Assembly (NCBI RefSeq): GCF_000577815.1
Contig: NZ_CBYM010000008.1
Span: 47,571 to 111,570, forward strand
From: Clostridium saudiense
GTDB taxonomy: Bacteria > Bacillota > Clostridia > Clostridiales > Clostridiaceae
Length of the DNA stretch: 64,000 nt
Reading direction: 5' to 3'
Position 1 is the first letter of the stretch; each line of letters starts with the position of its first letter. Under the pieces are notes generated by a model. It was not told where the DNA came from, did no database searches, and saw nothing but the letters and a program-made list of their open reading frames with translations. A program made the translations under genes and the position numbers. Of the stretch, positions 9,088 to 17,118 are shown one piece after another.

Positions 9088-9120
9088 AAGGAGGTGAACT
9101 GCTTTTTATAGCAGTAAAAG
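9088..9120 (+). promoter_or_regulatory. Perfect Shine-Dalgarno with hairpin before the first mraY ATG
   Basis: AAGGAGGTGA (9088-9097) is followed by a 6-bp hairpin, ACTGCT / AGCAGT (9098-9103 and 9110-9115), then AAAAG and ATG at 9121. Folding of the hairpin would shorten the distance from the Shine-Dalgarno to this ATG to about eight bases. Confidence 0.6.
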
Positions 9121-9135
9121 ATGGGGGATAGTATT

Positions 9136-10107
9136 ATGAACATATTACAAGGAGATATAACAAAAACATTAATCATTACATTTGTATTAGGAGTTATTAT
9201 AGCTTTAATACTTGGACCAATTACAATTCCTTTATTAAAGAGATTAAAGTTTGGTCAAAATATTAGAGAAGAAGGTCCTAAAAGCCATTTAAAGAAAGCT
9301 GGAACACCTACAATGGGTGGTGTAATGTTCATTTTATCAACTACAATAGTTATGTTGATTGTAAGTCGTAGCTTGACTGATAAAGGAATGGTTGCATTAT
9401 ACTCACTAATAGCATTTGGATTTATAGGATTTTTAGATGATATTTTAAAAATACTAAAAAAACAAAGTGAAGGATTAAAAGCTTGGCAAAAGATGGTTCT
9501 TTTATTAATAGTTTCAGGAGCATTTGCTTATTATAGCTATGTAAATTTACCACATGATATTGCGATACCTTTTACAAGTATGACTCTTCCTTTAGGAGTA
9601 TTATATATACCATTTGTTATTTTTGTTTATGCGTCTATGACAAATGCAGTAAACTTAACTGATGGATTAGATGGTTTAGCATCTACAGTATCAGTTTTAG
9701 TATTAACATTTTTTGCAGTATTAACATTTATATTAAAGGATTATTCATTAACTGTTTTTTCAGTAGCTTTAATAGCTGGATTAATAGGTTTCTTAAAATT
9801 TAATGCATATCCTGCAAAAGTTTTTATGGGAGATACAGGTTCTCTTGCAATTGGAGGAGCAATAACAACTATAGCAATTATAAGCGGAAATCCATTAATA
9901 ATAGTTTTAGTTGGTGGAATTTATGTAATAGAAGCTTTATCAGTAATAATTCAAGTTACTTCATTTAAATTAACTGGTAAAAGAGTGTTTAAAATGGCTC
10001 CAATACATCATCACTTTGAACAATGTGGATGGAATGAAGTTAAAATAGTAACAGTATTTTCAATTATAACAGTACTTTTATGTATAATAGGTTTTTTTGC
10101 AATTTAG
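9136..10107 (+). CDS. mraY: Phospho-N-acetylmuramoyl-pentapeptide transferase MraY
   Basis: A 323-residue polytopic membrane enzyme that transfers phospho-MurNAc-pentapeptide to undecaprenyl phosphate, forming lipid I on the cytoplasmic face. Family marks are [25 protein letters not shown], given here in two parts as [14 protein letters not shown] and GTPTMGG, then [18 protein letters not shown] with the catalytic Asp pair, FMGDTGSL, and the C-terminal [12 protein letters not shown]. About ten membrane spans are visible. Two in-frame starts compete: ATG 9136 behind GGGGGA, used here, and ATG 9121, which could use a perfect upstream Shine-Dalgarno bridged by a hairpin. Both give plausible proteins. 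Confidence 0.97.
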   Translation: MNILQGDITKTLIITFVLGVIIALILGPITIPLLKRLKFGQNIREEGPKSHLKKAGTPTMGGVMFILSTTIVMLIVSRSLTDKGMVALYSLIAFGFIGFLDDILKILKKQSEGLKAWQKMVLLLIVSGAFAYYSYVNLPHDIAIPFTSMTLPLGVLYIPFVIFVYASMTNAVNLTDGLDGLASTVSVLVLTFFAVLTFILKDYSLTVFSVALIAGLIGFLKFNAYPAKVFMGDTGSLAIGGAITTIAIISGNPLIIVLVGGIYVIEALSVIIQVTSFKLTGKRVFKMAPIHHHFEQCGWNEVKIVTVFSIITVLLCIIGFFAI

Positions 10108-10129
10108 TAATTAAATTGGAGGAATGTCT

Positions 10130-11254
10130 ATGAATTTTAATAGGCCCAAGGATAATAAGAATATGGGGCAAATAGATTATGGGATTTTTTACACGCTATG
10201 TATATTGTTATCTATAGGTGTTGTAATGGTATATTCCGCTAGCTCATTTTATGCTATGTTTCATAATAATGATAGTATGTATTTCTTTAAAAGACAATTA
10301 ATTTGGGCAATTATTGGTGTAATTTCTATGACAGTAATGATGTCGATTGATTATCATAAGCTTAAGAAAATTACACCAACATTACTTATATGTACAATTC
10401 CACTATTAATTGCGGTATTCTTTTTCCCAGCAATTAATGGTGCGAAGAGATGGATTTCGTTAGGTCCATTATCTTTTCAACCGTCTGAGTTAACAAAATA
10501 TGCAGTTGTAATGTTTTTAGCTTTTAGTATTGATTTAAAAGGTGATAAAGTAAAAGACTTTTGGCATGGGTTAGTACCATATTTAGGCGTTGCAGGTTTC
10601 TTTGCAGCATTAATATTAGCTGAACATAATATGAGTATTGCAGCTATTATAATGATAGTTACATTTATAATGCTTTTTGTAGCAGGAGGAAAAATAAAAC
10701 ATCTTTTTGGAATTATTTTACCTGCACTATTTACATTAGCTATATTTTTTATATTTAGTTCGGACTACAGAAGAGAAAGAATGTTAAACTTTATAGATCC
10801 ATGGAAAGATGCAGCAGATGCTGGATATCAATTAATACAATCATTTTTAGCATTAGGTTCTGGAGGATTAACAGGATTAGGGTTAGGTCAATCAAGACAA
10901 AAAACCTTATATATGCCTGAACCCCATAATGATTTTATTTTTTCCATAATAGGTGAAGAAGTAGGATTAATAGGATGCTTATTTATAATAGGGTTGTTTT
11001 TGATATTTATATGGAGAGGTGTTAAAGTTGCTATGAATGCAAGAGATACTTATGGTAAATTATTAGCAATGGGTATAACTTCAATTATAGCAGTTCAAGC
11101 TATAATAAATATAGCAGTTGTAACTGGTTCTATGCCTGTTACTGGAGTACCGATGCCATTCATTAGTTATGGTGGTACGTCACTAGTAATTAATTTAACG
11201 GCAATGGGGATTTTACTTAACATTTCAAGGCAAGTTGAAAGGAAAATAGTATAA
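10130..11254 (+). CDS. ftsW: SEDS glycosyltransferase FtsW/SpoVE
   Basis: A 374-residue polytopic membrane protein of the SEDS family, which polymerises lipid II together with a class B PBP. Diagnostic stretches are GVVMVYSASSF, INGAKRWISLGPLSFQPSE (pore and catalytic region), FIDPWKDAADAGYQLIQS, GLGQSRQKTLYMPEPHNDFIF and the C-terminal MPFISYGGTS. The partner is likely the class B PBP encoded upstream. Sequence alone does not separate vegetative FtsW from the sporulation paralogue SpoVE. ATG 10130 lies eight bases from GGAGG; an ATG two codons earlier is too close. A terminator follows. Confidence 0.95.
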   Translation: MNFNRPKDNKNMGQIDYGIFYTLCILLSIGVVMVYSASSFYAMFHNNDSMYFFKRQLIWAIIGVISMTVMMSIDYHKLKKITPTLLICTIPLLIAVFFFPAINGAKRWISLGPLSFQPSELTKYAVVMFLAFSIDLKGDKVKDFWHGLVPYLGVAGFFAALILAEHNMSIAAIIMIVTFIMLFVAGGKIKHLFGIILPALFTLAIFFIFSSDYRRERMLNFIDPWKDAADAGYQLIQSFLALGSGGLTGLGLGQSRQKTLYMPEPHNDFIFSIIGEEVGLIGCLFIIGLFLIFIWRGVKVAMNARDTYGKLLAMGITSIIAVQAIINIAVVTGSMPVTGVPMPFISYGGTSLVINLTAMGILLNISRQVERKIV

Positions 11255-11264
11255 TATAGGTTGG

Positions 11265-11299
11265 TAAGAGCTTCTAATTTTAGAGGCTCTTAAATTTTT
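11265..11299 (+). terminator. Terminator after ftsW
   Basis: TAAGAGCTTCTAA and TTAGAGGCTCTTA pair with one G-U, followed by AATTTTT. It closes the mraZ-ftsW part of the cluster. Confidence 0.75.
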
Positions 11300-11401
11300 A
11301 TGTACAATAATCCAAGAATAATATAAAATAATTATAAAAAATTACAGGTTTTATGTTAAAATTATAGTAAAAGATTGAAATAATGAGGGATAAGGTAAGT
11401 G

Positions 11402-12238
11402 ATGAAAGACGCAAAAAAGTTTATAAAAGCAAAAAAAAGAAAAAAGTTAATAAAAAAGGTAACTTTAATGACGATAGTAATAGTAGTAGCTTTATTTATT
11501 TTCTTTACTAAAGCACCAATTTTTAATATTAAGTCTATTACCTTTAAGGGAAATGTTACTATAGCAAAAGAGGTTTTATATAGTGAAGTAGAGGATAGAA
11601 TAGGGTTAAATATTTTTACTGTAAATCAGAAAAGCATAAAAGAGGAAATTTTAAAGAACAGATATGTTAGTTCTATTAGTGTAAAAAGAAAAGGCCTTAA
11701 TGGATTAGTGATACAAATAACAGAGGAAGCTCCAGTTTATTACATAAACGATAGAACTAAAATTTCAATTATTAATGAAAACTTAGATGTAATAGAAGAA
11801 GTTGATAATCTTGAAGGAAGAAATTTAGTTGAGATAAAGGGATTGGATTTAAGTATAGTTAATGATAAAAGTCGTGTAGATGATTTGCATACATACAAGA
11901 ATATTTTAGCTAATTTTTATCCATTTATTTCTCAAAATAAAGAAGAAATTCATCTTTCAAGTTTAGATATAAGCAATATTGTAAACATAATTGGATATAT
12001 AGGCGATATTGAAATATTCTTTGGCGATGATAGTGATTTATACAATAAAATGGAAAATGTGTATAGAATAATTCTAAATGATGGTATAAATATGAAAAAA
12101 GGATATATTAATGTTAGTATAAATGGTTCACCAGTAATAAAAAATGAACCAGTTGAAGAAGATGAAGCAGAAAGTAATGAAGAAAATCAAGTTACAGATG
12201 AATTTGAGCAGGATGTAATTATTCAGGGGTTAGAGTAG
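11402..12238 (+). CDS. divIB: Cell division protein DivIB/FtsQ
   Basis: A 278-residue bitopic membrane protein. A very basic N-terminus (KKFIKAKKRKKLIKK) leads into one membrane span, then a POTRA domain opening with the typical IKSITFKGNVTIAKEVL, and a beta domain. The last 30 residues are acidic and low-complexity. DivIB binds FtsL and DivIC at the septum. FtsQ proteins often lie between murG/murC and ftsA; here neither neighbour is present and DUF881 genes follow, as in many clostridia. ATG 11402 follows AAGG by seven bases; the GTG just before it is too near the ribosome binding site. Confidence 0.88.
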   Translation: MKDAKKFIKAKKRKKLIKKVTLMTIVIVVALFIFFTKAPIFNIKSITFKGNVTIAKEVLYSEVEDRIGLNIFTVNQKSIKEEILKNRYVSSISVKRKGLNGLVIQITEEAPVYYINDRTKISIINENLDVIEEVDNLEGRNLVEIKGLDLSIVNDKSRVDDLHTYKNILANFYPFISQNKEEIHLSSLDISNIVNIIGYIGDIEIFFGDDSDLYNKMENVYRIILNDGINMKKGYINVSINGSPVIKNEPVEEDEAESNEENQVTDEFEQDVIIQGLE

Positions 12239-12248
12239 GAGGAATAAA

Positions 12249-12968
12249 ATGAATAGAGCAGTATCTCAGGTAGTTGTGGCAGCTGTTTGTGCATTATTAG
12301 GTTTTTTATTAACTTATCAGTTTAAGGAATTAAATTCAGCTAATAGTGGTAATATTGATTATAATAGTTCGGATATTTTATCAGAAATAGAAAACTTAAA
12401 AAAAGAAAAAGAAGATTTGCAAAAAAATAATGAAATACTTTCAGAAGAGTTAAAACAATTAGAAGATGCAGCAGCAAAAGAAGGGGAAGTTGAAGGAGAA
12501 ATTAAAAAGCAACTGGATAATGCAAGAATGCAACTTGGACTATTAGATGTAAAAGGACCAGGATTAGTTGTTACATTAGCTTTAAAAAATTCAGTATTTG
12601 GAACTAATGGAACTCAAAATGTAAATACTGTTAGTGAAGAAGAAATTGTAAATTTAATTAACTCTTTATGGTATGCAGGAGCGGAAGCAATTTCTATAAA
12701 TGAAATGAGAATTACGCCTCAAACAGGTATAAAGACTGCTGGTAGTTCAATTTCTATAGGTTCTGCAGGTAGAATTGATCCTAATAGTGAAATTACTATA
12801 AAAGCTATTGGAGATAAAAATAAATTAAATCTTGCTGTTAATTTTCCAGGAGTTTTAGATTATGGAGCATTAAAAAGTTATAGTAGTGATGTTAAACAAA
12901 GTGATGATATAACAATAGTAAAGACAACTCAATCATTAAGGTATGAGTATATAAAACCGGTACAATAA
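12249..12968 (+). CDS. DUF881 family membrane-anchored protein
   Basis: A 239-residue protein with one N-terminal membrane span (VVVAAVCALLGFLLTYQF), a coiled coil of about 50 residues (IENLKKEKEDLQKNNEILSEEL) and a C-terminal DUF881 domain (LLDVKGPGLVVTL, LWYAGAEAISINEMRI). The family's molecular function is not established; its genes are widely found beside division genes. It is the first of two DUF881 genes that flank an sbp gene in a tight set (12-base and 0-base gaps). The extracytoplasmic domain would lie in the cell envelope. Confidence 0.88.
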   Translation: MNRAVSQVVVAAVCALLGFLLTYQFKELNSANSGNIDYNSSDILSEIENLKKEKEDLQKNNEILSEELKQLEDAAAKEGEVEGEIKKQLDNARMQLGLLDVKGPGLVVTLALKNSVFGTNGTQNVNTVSEEEIVNLINSLWYAGAEAISINEMRITPQTGIKTAGSSISIGSAGRIDPNSEITIKAIGDKNKLNLAVNFPGVLDYGALKSYSSDVKQSDDITIVKTTQSLRYEYIKPVQ

Positions 12969-12980
12969 AGGAGGAAGTTT

Positions 12981-13331
12981 ATGATAGCAGTTATAGGTTT
13001 ATTATTAGGCGTGTTTTTAGGATTAATTTTTGATGTAAATATACCAGAGAATTTTTCTCCTTATATGTCAGTTGCAATTTTAGCATGTTTAGATTCTGTA
13101 TTTGGAGCTTTTAGGGCATCATTAAATAATAATTTTAAGCCAGATATATTTATATCAGGTTTTTTTGGAAATGCTTTACTTGCTGCAGGATTAGCATATT
13201 TAGGAGATAAATTAGGGATTCCAATATATATCGCAGCAGTAATAGTATTCGGTGGTAGAATATTTGATAATTTTGGATCAATTAGAAGAATTTTATTAGA
13301 AAAGTTTAAAAATAAACAAAGAGGTGATTAA
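12981..13331 (+). CDS. sbp: Small basic protein (DUF1290 family)
   Basis: A 116-residue membrane protein with three or four hydrophobic segments. It opens with IAVIGLLLGVFLGLIFDVNIP and contains the conserved YMSVAILACLDSVFGAFRA and FGGRIFDNFGSIRR. This is the family of Bacillus subtilis Sbp, found in division operons; its function is unknown. It sits between two DUF881 genes, and its stop codon touches the start of the second, so the three are probably translated together. AAAGGAGGA precedes the ATG. Confidence 0.9.
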   Translation: MIAVIGLLLGVFLGLIFDVNIPENFSPYMSVAILACLDSVFGAFRASLNNNFKPDIFISGFFGNALLAAGLAYLGDKLGIPIYIAAVIVFGGRIFDNFGSIRRILLEKFKNKQRGD

Positions 13332-14069
13332 GTGATAAAAAATACAAGTAAATTTTTTATTTTACTAGCCTCGATTTTAATAGGTTTTTTAATTGTAGTT
13401 AATGTAGGAAAGAATAGTATTAATGGATTCTTTAATATGAATTCAATTGAATATAAGGATGCAATTGAAGAAAGAAATAAGCTATATTATGATATAACAG
13501 CATTAAGTGAAGACAATTATGAGTTAATTAAAAGAATTGCATTACTTGATGTTGATGATGACGGAAATAGTGAAAAAGTAGTAGAGCATATGAAAGAACA
13601 ATTAGATATATATTCTTTACTTTCGGGAGTAGATGCAACAAAGGGGTCAGGTATTATATTGACAATTAATGATGGAGATTACAATATCAATACTGATTCT
13701 CAAGATGAAGTAAATAGAAAAACTTTACATTCAGCAGATGCAGCATTAATATTAAATGAATTAAGAACCGCAGGAGCTGAAGCTATTGCAATAAATAATT
13801 ATAGAGTTTTAAATACAACTGGACTTGTATGTGCATGGGCATTTATAAGATTCGAGGAAAATGGTAATGATATGGAAGGAGCTCCTTTTAAATTTTATGC
13901 AATAGGAGATCCAGATCAATTAGAAGCAGCATTACTAGCAGAAGGTAGTCATATCAATGAATTATTAATAAGAAAATTGAAGATTACCATTGACAAATAT
14001 GATGAAATGGAATTACCAAAGGCAGTTAAATCAATTTCACCCAAATTTATGGAAAGAGCCGATAATTAA
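13332..14069 (+). CDS. DUF881 family membrane-anchored protein, second copy
   Basis: A 245-residue protein with an N-terminal membrane span (FFILLASILIGFLIVVNVG) and a DUF881 domain (LLSGVDATKGSGIILTINDG, ILNELRTAGAEAIAINNYRV). It differs strongly from the copy 360 bases upstream, so this is an old duplication. It starts with GTG directly after the previous stop codon, with AGAGGTG upstream. In many clostridia the next genes would be ftsZ, spoIIGA, sigE and sigG; here yggS follows. Confidence 0.88.
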   Translation: MIKNTSKFFILLASILIGFLIVVNVGKNSINGFFNMNSIEYKDAIEERNKLYYDITALSEDNYELIKRIALLDVDDDGNSEKVVEHMKEQLDIYSLLSGVDATKGSGIILTINDGDYNINTDSQDEVNRKTLHSADAALILNELRTAGAEAIAINNYRVLNTTGLVCAWAFIRFEENGNDMEGAPFKFYAIGDPDQLEAALLAEGSHINELLIRKLKITIDKYDEMELPKAVKSISPKFMERADN

Positions 14070-14197
14070 ATTAAAAAAAGTATTAAAAATTATAAAGAAA
14101 AATGTTATAATTATATAGTAGTATAGAAGGGAATTTTATACTTTTGAAGAATATAAATGTATGGAAGATATTATGCTCTTTCAAGGGAGGGATAAAT

Positions 14198-14854
14198 ATT
14201 AGTATTGCAGAGAAAAATATGGCAATTTTAAATGAAATACCTAAGGACGTTACTTTAGTAGCTGTATCTAAAACTAAACCCATAGAAATGATAATGGAAT
14301 GTTATGATATTGGTCAAAGAGATTTTGGAGAAAATAAGGTTCAAGATTTAATTGCTAAAAAAGAAGTATTACCTAAAGATATAAGGTGGCATTTTATAGG
14401 TAAATTACAAACAAATAAAGTGAAGTATTTAGTAAATAATGTTCACTTAATACATTCTTTATCTAGTATAAAGCTATTGGAAAAAATAGAAAGTGAATTT
14501 GGAAAAAATAATTTATCTGCAGATGTACTTATTCAAATAAATATTGGAAGAGAAGAAAGCAAAAGTGGTATTTATGAAGAAGAGCTTGAAGATATGATCA
14601 AAGCTGTTGAAAATTGCAATCATGTTAATGTCAAAGGCCTTATGGTTATAATACCGAAAGGTACTGATGAGGAAAATAGATATTATTTTAATAAAACTAA
14701 AAAAATATTTGATAACTTAAAAGATAGAAAGCTTAAAAATATATCTATGCAAGTTTTATCAATGGGAATGACAAATGATTATAAAATTGCAATCCAAGAA
14801 GGAGCTACAATGATAAGAGTTGGTTCTGGAATATTTGGATTAAGAGAAAAGTAG
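14198..14854 (+). CDS. yggS: PLP homeostasis protein YggS/YlmE, apparent AUU start
   Basis: A PLP-binding protein of the YggS/PROSC family, which buffers free pyridoxal phosphate; the lysine is in LVAVSKTKP. Further marks are GQRDFGENKVQD, WHFIGKLQTNK and LSMGMTNDY with IRVGSGIFG. The frame begins at ISIAEKNMAILNEIPKDVTL, which aligns with family N-termini starting MSI, and a strong AAGGGAGGG lies eight bases before this codon, but the codon is ATT (14198-14200). Alternatives in frame are TTG 14144, with no ribosome binding site and an odd extension, and ATG 14219, which loses helix 1. It sits ahead of sepF, as is usual. Confidence 0.9.
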   Translation: MSIAEKNMAILNEIPKDVTLVAVSKTKPIEMIMECYDIGQRDFGENKVQDLIAKKEVLPKDIRWHFIGKLQTNKVKYLVNNVHLIHSLSSIKLLEKIESEFGKNNLSADVLIQINIGREESKSGIYEEELEDMIKAVENCNHVNVKGLMVIIPKGTDEENRYYFNKTKKIFDNLKDRKLKNISMQVLSMGMTNDYKIAIQEGATMIRVGSGIFGLREK

Positions 14855-14867
14855 GAGGATGGAGTAA

Positions 14868-15314
14868 ATGAGTATGTTTGAAAAATTTAAAGAAATAATA
14901 GGTGGCGGAGATTATGATGAAGACTTCGATGATATAGATGAAGTTGAAGAAGAGGAAGAAGAAGTTGAAGAAGTTGAACCAATAATCTCTAAACAAAGGG
15001 GTAATAAGGTTGTTAATATTCATAATTCAGCATCAGCTAAGGTTATGGTTGTTAAGCCTGCTTCTTATGATGAAGCTAGAGAAATTGCGGAAGCAATAAA
15101 AAATAGAAAAATTGTAGTTGTTAACACTACAGCTATGGAAACTAAAATAGCACAAAGATTAGTTGACTTTATTAGTGGTGCTTGTTGTGTATTAGGAGCT
15201 CAGCTTCAAGAAGTTGAACAAAGAGTATATTTACTTTCACCATCAAATGTTGAAGTTAGTAATGAATTAAGAACTGAAATAAGCTCAAAAGCACTTTTCA
15301 ATTGGAATAAGTAG
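14868..15314 (+). CDS. sepF: Cell division protein SepF
   Basis: A 148-residue membrane-binding FtsZ anchor. The N-terminal amphipathic helix is [13 protein letters not shown]; a very acidic linker of about 25 residues (positions 17-43) follows, then the beta-sandwich SepF domain with [47 protein letters not shown] and [11 protein letters not shown]. SepF bundles FtsZ and tethers it to the membrane. AGGAGG precedes the ATG, and the gene lies 13 bases after yggS, the common yggS-sepF-yggT-ylmH-divIVA order. Confidence 0.96.
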   Translation: MSMFEKFKEIIGGGDYDEDFDDIDEVEEEEEEVEEVEPIISKQRGNKVVNIHNSASAKVMVVKPASYDEAREIAEAIKNRKIVVVNTTAMETKIAQRLVDFISGACCVLGAQLQEVEQRVYLLSPSNVEVSNELRTEISSKALFNWNK

Positions 15315-15326
15315 GAGGTGATTCCA

Positions 15327-15578
15327 ATAGGAATCATAGGTAGTTTTTTATATTTACTATTTTCAGTTTTGAATATAACAATTTTAGCTGAGGTAATTTT
15401 ATCATATATACCTAGTATTACTGAAAGTAATTTTTATAGAATTTTAATTTCATTGAATTATCCTATATTATAACCTTTTAGAAGAATTCAAGAAAAATTT
15501 TTTGAAAATATGATGATTGATTTTGCGCCTCTTATGGCAATTGTTGTATTAAATTTAATTAGTGGGATGTTGTTATAA
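15327..15578 (+). pseudogene. yggT: YggT-family membrane protein broken by an in-frame stop
   Basis: Between sepF and ylmH, where YggT genes normally sit, one frame reads IGIIGSFLYLLFSVLNITIL, then AEVILSYIPSI, NFYRILISLNYPIL, a TAA stop (15471-15473), PFRRIQEKF, MMIDFAPLMAIVVLNLI and a terminal TAA. In YggT proteins this position is typically PILEPFRR, so GAA to TAA explains the stop. The expected start codon is ATA at 15327, at normal distance from AGGAGG; no ATG, GTG or TTG start with good spacing is available (GTG 15318 overlaps the ribosome binding site). Hydrophobic pattern and frame are otherwise intact, which points to a recent loss or a base error. Confidence 0.8.
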
Positions 15579-15580
15579 TA

Positions 15581-16348
15581 ATGATTTCTAAAGAAGATAT
15601 TTTAAAAAATTTTTTAAAAGAAGATACTGAAGATGTTTTAAAGGTTTATGAATGCATGAGTTTAGCCTATAGCAAAGGTATTCCTATGTTTACTAAATTC
15701 TTTTGTAAACCTAATATATGGCTTTTCTTTATTAATAAATTTAATTCGAATAATTTCAAAGTAGAAGCTAAGGGTGCCTTTGATGAATGTGATAGAAGAA
15801 TACTAGCATTTAATAATATTTATGATATTCCTATGCCTTATAGGATTGTAAAAATTATTAATAAATCTAAATTTAACAATTTATGTCATAAAGATTATTT
15901 AGGAGCTATTATGGCTTTAGGATTAGAAAGAGAAAAGCTAGGTGATTTAAGAGTAATCGATGATTTTGCAATAGTCCCTATTTATGATGAGGTTGCTGAT
16001 TATGTTATAAGTGAATTAAGTAGCGTAGGAAGAGCTCCTGTAATTGTTGAAGAAGTATTTGAAGATAATTTACCTAAGTGCAATTATGTAGAGGAAATTA
16101 TAATAGTTTCATCTCTTAGATTAGATAGTATAGTTGCAAAACTTGCTAAATTATCAAGAGGAAAAGCAATTGATTTGATTGATAGTGGAAAAGTATTAGT
16201 TGATTATTCTAAGAGTTCACAAAAGAGTAAAGATATAAAAACTAATCAAAGGATTACTATTGGAGGAACAGGAAAGTTCATAATAGGGGAAATTGTAGGA
16301 AGCACAAAAAGTGGAAAATATAAAGTTAAAATAAACAAATTTGTATAG
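15581..16348 (+). CDS. ylmH: YlmH family RNA-binding protein (S4 domain)
   Basis: A 255-residue protein of the YlmH family, placed by position and domains. The N-terminal and central regions are the YlmH-specific domain (KDYLGAIMALGLEREKLGDL), and the C-terminal 70 residues are an S4 RNA-binding domain (SLRLDSIVAKLAKLSRGKAIDLI, here given as SLRLDSIVAKLAKLSRGKA, then GKVLVDY). Bacillus YlmH works in ribosome-associated quality control alongside RqcH, whose gene is also in this window (19.9-21.6 kb, opposite strand). It starts three bases after the yggT remnant and is followed closely by divIVA. Confidence 0.92.
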   Translation: MISKEDILKNFLKEDTEDVLKVYECMSLAYSKGIPMFTKFFCKPNIWLFFINKFNSNNFKVEAKGAFDECDRRILAFNNIYDIPMPYRIVKIINKSKFNNLCHKDYLGAIMALGLEREKLGDLRVIDDFAIVPIYDEVADYVISELSSVGRAPVIVEEVFEDNLPKCNYVEEIIIVSSLRLDSIVAKLAKLSRGKAIDLIDSGKVLVDYSKSSQKSKDIKTNQRITIGGTGKFIIGEIVGSTKSGKYKVKINKFV

Positions 16349-16362
16349 AAGAGGTGGATGGA

Positions 16363-16965
16363 ATGAAATTAACTCCTATGGATATAAACAACAAAGAATT
16401 TAAAAAAGGAATAAGAGGATATTCAGTTGAAGAAGTAGATGAGTTCTTAGATGAAGTTGTTGAAAACTATGAGGAAGTATATAAAGAAAATTCTAGATTA
16501 AAGGAAAGCTTAAGCAGAGTTAATGAGAAACTTGAACATTATGAAAAATTAGAAGTTACAATACAAAATACACTTTTATTAGCTCAAAATGCAGCTGATC
16601 AAGCTAAGGAAAGTTCTGAAAAGCAAGCAGAATTAATAATTGGAAATGCAAATGAAACAGCACAAAGAATTTTAGATAAAGCTCATGGTGATGTTATTGC
16701 AATTAACGATGAGTATGAAAGAGTTAAGCAAGAGTTTATAAAGTTTAGAGCTAAATTTAGAGGATTTATGAATACACAGCTTCAGACATTCGATGAATTA
16801 GAAAAAGATTTAACAAAGAATTACAATGTTGCTCAACCTATAGACAAGTATGAGCTTCATGAAAAAGAAGCTGAAACTTTTACTAATGATGAAAAAGAAG
16901 AATTTAATGTAGAAGATCTTAATGATGATATAAATGAGGTTAAGAGCTTCTATGCTAATAACTAA
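16363..16965 (+). CDS. divIVA: Cell division/polarity protein DivIVA
   Basis: A 200-residue coiled-coil protein that marks negatively curved membrane at poles and septa. The conserved N-terminal lipid-binding domain is LTPMDINNKEFKKGIRGYS followed by VEEVDEFLDEV; long coiled coils run from about residue 30 to 150, and the tail is acidic. GTG 16354 could extend it by three codons but overlaps the AAGAGGTGG ribosome binding site, so ATG 16363 is used. A terminator follows; the lspA gene that often comes next is absent. Confidence 0.95.
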   Translation: MKLTPMDINNKEFKKGIRGYSVEEVDEFLDEVVENYEEVYKENSRLKESLSRVNEKLEHYEKLEVTIQNTLLLAQNAADQAKESSEKQAELIIGNANETAQRILDKAHGDVIAINDEYERVKQEFIKFRAKFRGFMNTQLQTFDELEKDLTKNYNVAQPIDKYELHEKEAETFTNDEKEEFNVEDLNDDINEVKSFYANN

Positions 16966-16972
16966 TACATAT

Positions 16973-17000
16973 AGGAGGCCGATATTCGGTCTCCTTTAGT
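16973..17000 (+). terminator. Terminator-like hairpin after divIVA
   Basis: AGGAGGCCGA and TCGGTCTCCT pair with one G-U around a TAT loop (16973-16995), followed by TTAGTTAATTTATT. The T tract is interrupted, so efficiency is uncertain. Confidence 0.65.
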
Positions 17001-17055
17001 TAATTTATTCATTATTATTTTAAGTTAAGAATTTAGTTTATAATTCATACTACTA

Positions 17056-17084
17056 TTGAGTAACATAAGTTTATATATTATAAT
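17056..17084 (+). promoter_or_regulatory. Sigma-A promoter for rluD
   Basis: TTGAGT (17056-17061), 17-base spacer, TATAAT (17079-17084), 35 bases before the rluD ATG. Confidence 0.65.
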
Positions 17085-17118
17085 GTCTTAAGAATACAAA
17101 TAGACGGAGTAAAATTAT

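Noticed and set aside
14805..15023. Hydrophobic minus-strand frame across yggS/sepF
   Set aside because: The Phe/Asn-rich sequence is the complement of the acidic Glu-rich sepF linker, not a real membrane protein.
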